From: an uncultured Methylomonas sp.
GTDB lineage: Bacteria > Pseudomonadota > Gammaproteobacteria > Methylococcales > Methylomonadaceae
Direction: 5' to 3'
Length of the DNA: 51,883 bases
NCBI GenBank assembly: GCA_936941155.1
Contig: CAKZJE010000122.1
Coordinates: 1 to 51,883 of the forward strand
Shown here: one piece after another, positions 50,556 through 51,883 of the stretch
Position numbering within the stretch: the first letter of the stretch is position 1
How the letters are laid out: each line of letters starts with the position of its first letter
Made by a program: the position numbers and the translations under genes
Notes under the pieces: model-generated
Seen by the model: only the letters and a program-made list of their open reading frames with translations
Databases searched by the model: none
Told to the model about the DNA's origin: nothing

Positions 50556-51286
50556 TCATAAGTCTCAGCAATTTTCTCAGCTTGCGCAAAATCCAACGTG
50601 CCTTCATAAATCGCCCGTCCGGTAATCGCGCCCATAATCCCTTCATGCGCCACTGCACCGAGAGCATGAATATCATCCATATTGGTAATTCCGCCGGAAG
50701 CAATCACCGGAATTCTAATCGCGCGGGCTAAACGTGCTGTGGCTTCCACATTTACACCTTGCATCATCCCATCTCTGGAAATGTCCGTATAAACAATCGC
50801 TTCTACGCCATTAGCTTCAAATTTTTGCGCTAAATCAACCACATCATGGTGCGATAATTTAGACCAGCCATCCACAGCGACTTTGCCGTCTTTCGCATCC
50901 AATCCCACAATAATATGACCTGGAAATTCAATTGCCACATCCGCGACAAAGTGCGGAGTATTCACCGCTTTTGTGCCAATAATAACGTATTGCACCCCCG
51001 CATTCAGATAAGCCTCAATGGTTTCTTCATCACGAATCCCGCCACCGATTTGAATCGGCAAGTCAGGATACGCCGCTGCGATGCGATGCACAACGTCTGC
51101 ATTTTTGGGTTTTCCGGCAAACGCGCCATCCAAATCAACCAAATGAATCCGTCTTGCTCCGGCTTCTACCCAACGACCTGCAACGGCCACTGGATCATCT
51201 GAAAACACCGTATCATCTTCCATGCGACCTTGGCGTAAACGTACACATTTTCCTTCTTTTAAATCAATAGCGGGGATTAATAACAT
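50552..51286 (-). CDS. hisA: ProFAR isomerase HisA
   Basis: HisA, a half-barrel-duplicated (beta/alpha)8 enzyme, isomerises the aminoaldose ProFAR to the ketose PRFAR. Motifs are [20 protein letters not shown] (catalytic aspartate), [38 protein letters not shown] (second aspartate) and [14 protein letters not shown]. The 244-residue product from the ATG at 51286 has the conserved start; a TTG five codons up is rejected. A GAGG lies upstream. Confidence 0.98.
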   Translation of the reverse strand: MLLIPAIDLKEGKCVRLRQGRMEDDTVFSDDPVAVAGRWVEAGARRIHLVDLDGAFAGKPKNADVVHRIAAAYPDLPIQIGGGIRDEETIEAYLNAGVQYVIIGTKAVNTPHFVADVAIEFPGHIIVGLDAKDGKVAVDGWSKLSHHDVVDLAQKFEANGVEAIVYTDISRDGMMQGVNVEATARLARAIRIPVIASGGITNMDDIHALGAVAHEGIMGAITGRAIYEGTLDFAQAEKIAETYE

Positions 51287-51322
51287 ACAAAAAAACCTCA
51301 AGAGGCGGGTAAGGAGTAAAAA

Positions 51323-51883
51323 CTAGAGATTGCCTTCCCAATGTAAAAAATTCTTTAACAACTGTAAACCAACAGTTTGACTTTTTTCAGGATGAAACTG
51401 CACGGCAAAAATATTCTTTTGCGTTAAAGCGCAAGCAAACGGCACAGGATAATCACTGGTTGCGGCAATCATTTCTGTATCATTTGGCACGGCATAATAA
51501 CTATGCACAAAATAAAAGCGGCTGTTTTGGGCAATGTTTTCCCACAGCGGATGATTGCATTGTTGTTGCACTTGATTCCAGCCCATGTGCGGAATTTTCA
51601 ACACGTTACCTGATTCATCCAGCAAGGGTTGTGGAAAATGCACAACCTGTCCTGACAGAATATTTAAGCAATCGGTGTGATTATTTTCTTCACTATTGCT
51701 TAACAAAGCCTGCATTCCTAAGCAAATGCCTAACAGCGGTTTTTGCAAAGCAACTTCTTTGATGACATCGGCTAAGCCGGTTGCTTGCAAAGCGTGCATA
51801 CAGTCACGAATTGCGCCAACACCGGGAAAAACAACGCGCTCTGCTTGTTTGATGATATTGGCATCTGAAGTGATTTGCACATC
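51323..51883 (-). CDS. hisH: Imidazole glycerol phosphate synthase, glutaminase subunit (5' end missing)
   Basis: HisH is the class I glutaminase that feeds ammonia to HisF. The visible part has VFPGVGAIRDCM, the nucleophile in LLGICLGMQALL, the oxyanion-loop region, FVHSYY, and the catalytic His-Glu in FAVQFHPEKSQTVG. The frame is open to the last base and the N-terminal first strand (IDYGMGN) is missing, so the gene is cut by the window edge. It is 36 bases upstream of hisA. Confidence 0.96.
   Translation of the reverse strand, partial: DVQITSDANIIKQAERVVFPGVGAIRDCMHALQATGLADVIKEVALQKPLLGICLGMQALLSNSEENNHTDCLNILSGQVVHFPQPLLDESGNVLKIPHMGWNQVQQQCNHPLWENIAQNSRFYFVHSYYAVPNDTEMIAATSDYPVPFACALTQKNIFAVQFHPEKSQTVGLQLLKNFLHWEGNL

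Noticed and set aside
1-51883. rRNA or tRNA genes
   Set aside because: No stretch with conserved rRNA segments or a tRNA cloverleaf with the GTTCRA arm was noticed; a dedicated scan would be needed to exclude one fully.

Overview
The window is a chromosomal segment of a moderately AT-rich gammaproteobacterium. Gene families and order are gammaproteobacterial: maf-rng-yhdP-nit-tldD-(x)-pmbA, aroQ-accB-accC-prmA, yibN-secB-gpsA opposite gpmI-envC-ctpA, and hisH-A-F-I-E followed by tatABC. The many short palindromic and MITE-like repeats, the very large sensor ATPase/histidine kinase, and a BigR/SqrR-type persulfide-sensor candidate beside a rhodanese suggest a sulfur-oxidising Thiotrichales/Beggiatoa-like lineage. 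That placement is inference. No rRNA, tRNA, CRISPR array or complete insertion sequence was seen. Both window ends cut a gene (maf on the left, hisH on the right).

Layout. 1-13.4 kb is one plus-strand block: septum/RNA housekeeping (maf, rng), a PD-(D/E)XK-like protein, the AsmA-like yhdP, a Nit-type amidase, a BamC-like lipoprotein, the tldD/pmbA protease pair, a SEC-C protein and a secreted TolB-like protein. 13.4-15.1 kb has repeats plus a minus-strand methyltransferase and a secreted HNH-type protein. 15.3-20.9 kb carries aroQ, accB, accC, a second SEC-C protein, prmA, a DUF3426 protein and rlmI. 20.9-24 kb is accessory: a broken HicA fused to HicB, then a two-gene ATPase/nuclease-like pair, a small metal-binding protein and an unknown membrane protein. 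24.2-31.6 kb holds gpsA-secB-rhodanese-ArsR (minus) and gpmI-envC-ctpA (plus). 31.7-39.5 kb is a minus-strand signalling operon: giant pseudokinase-ATPase-GAF-histidine kinase, then a CheY-like regulator, then a REC-PAS-GGDEF-EAL protein. 39.9-41.1 kb has a toxin-antitoxin pair and rlmH. 41.2-44.9 kb has a sterol-desaturase-like enzyme, a glycosyltransferase, rpmE, xthA and an Rpn-type nuclease. 45-46.4 kb is a divergent regulator/three-gene module with a likely operator. 46.4-51.9 kb is the his-tat operon with two toxin-antitoxin-like pairs embedded in it.

The most interesting signals are these. First, a 33-bp palindromic element lies inside maf, yhdP and tatB, always in the same codon phase, so it adds a similar 11-12 residue peptide to three unrelated proteins. 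Second, several other small palindromic or terminal-inverted-repeat families occur in two or three copies. Third, a HEPN gene plus an unknown partner sits with 4-base stop/start overlaps between hisA and hisF, and hicBA sits between hisI and hisE. Fourth, an ATPase with a PUA/EVE-like N-terminus is directly followed by a PD-(D/E)XK-like gene, a candidate uncharacterised defence pair. Fifth, an XRE regulator diverges from a three-gene operon that includes a 45-residue protein and a CFI-box-like zinc protein.
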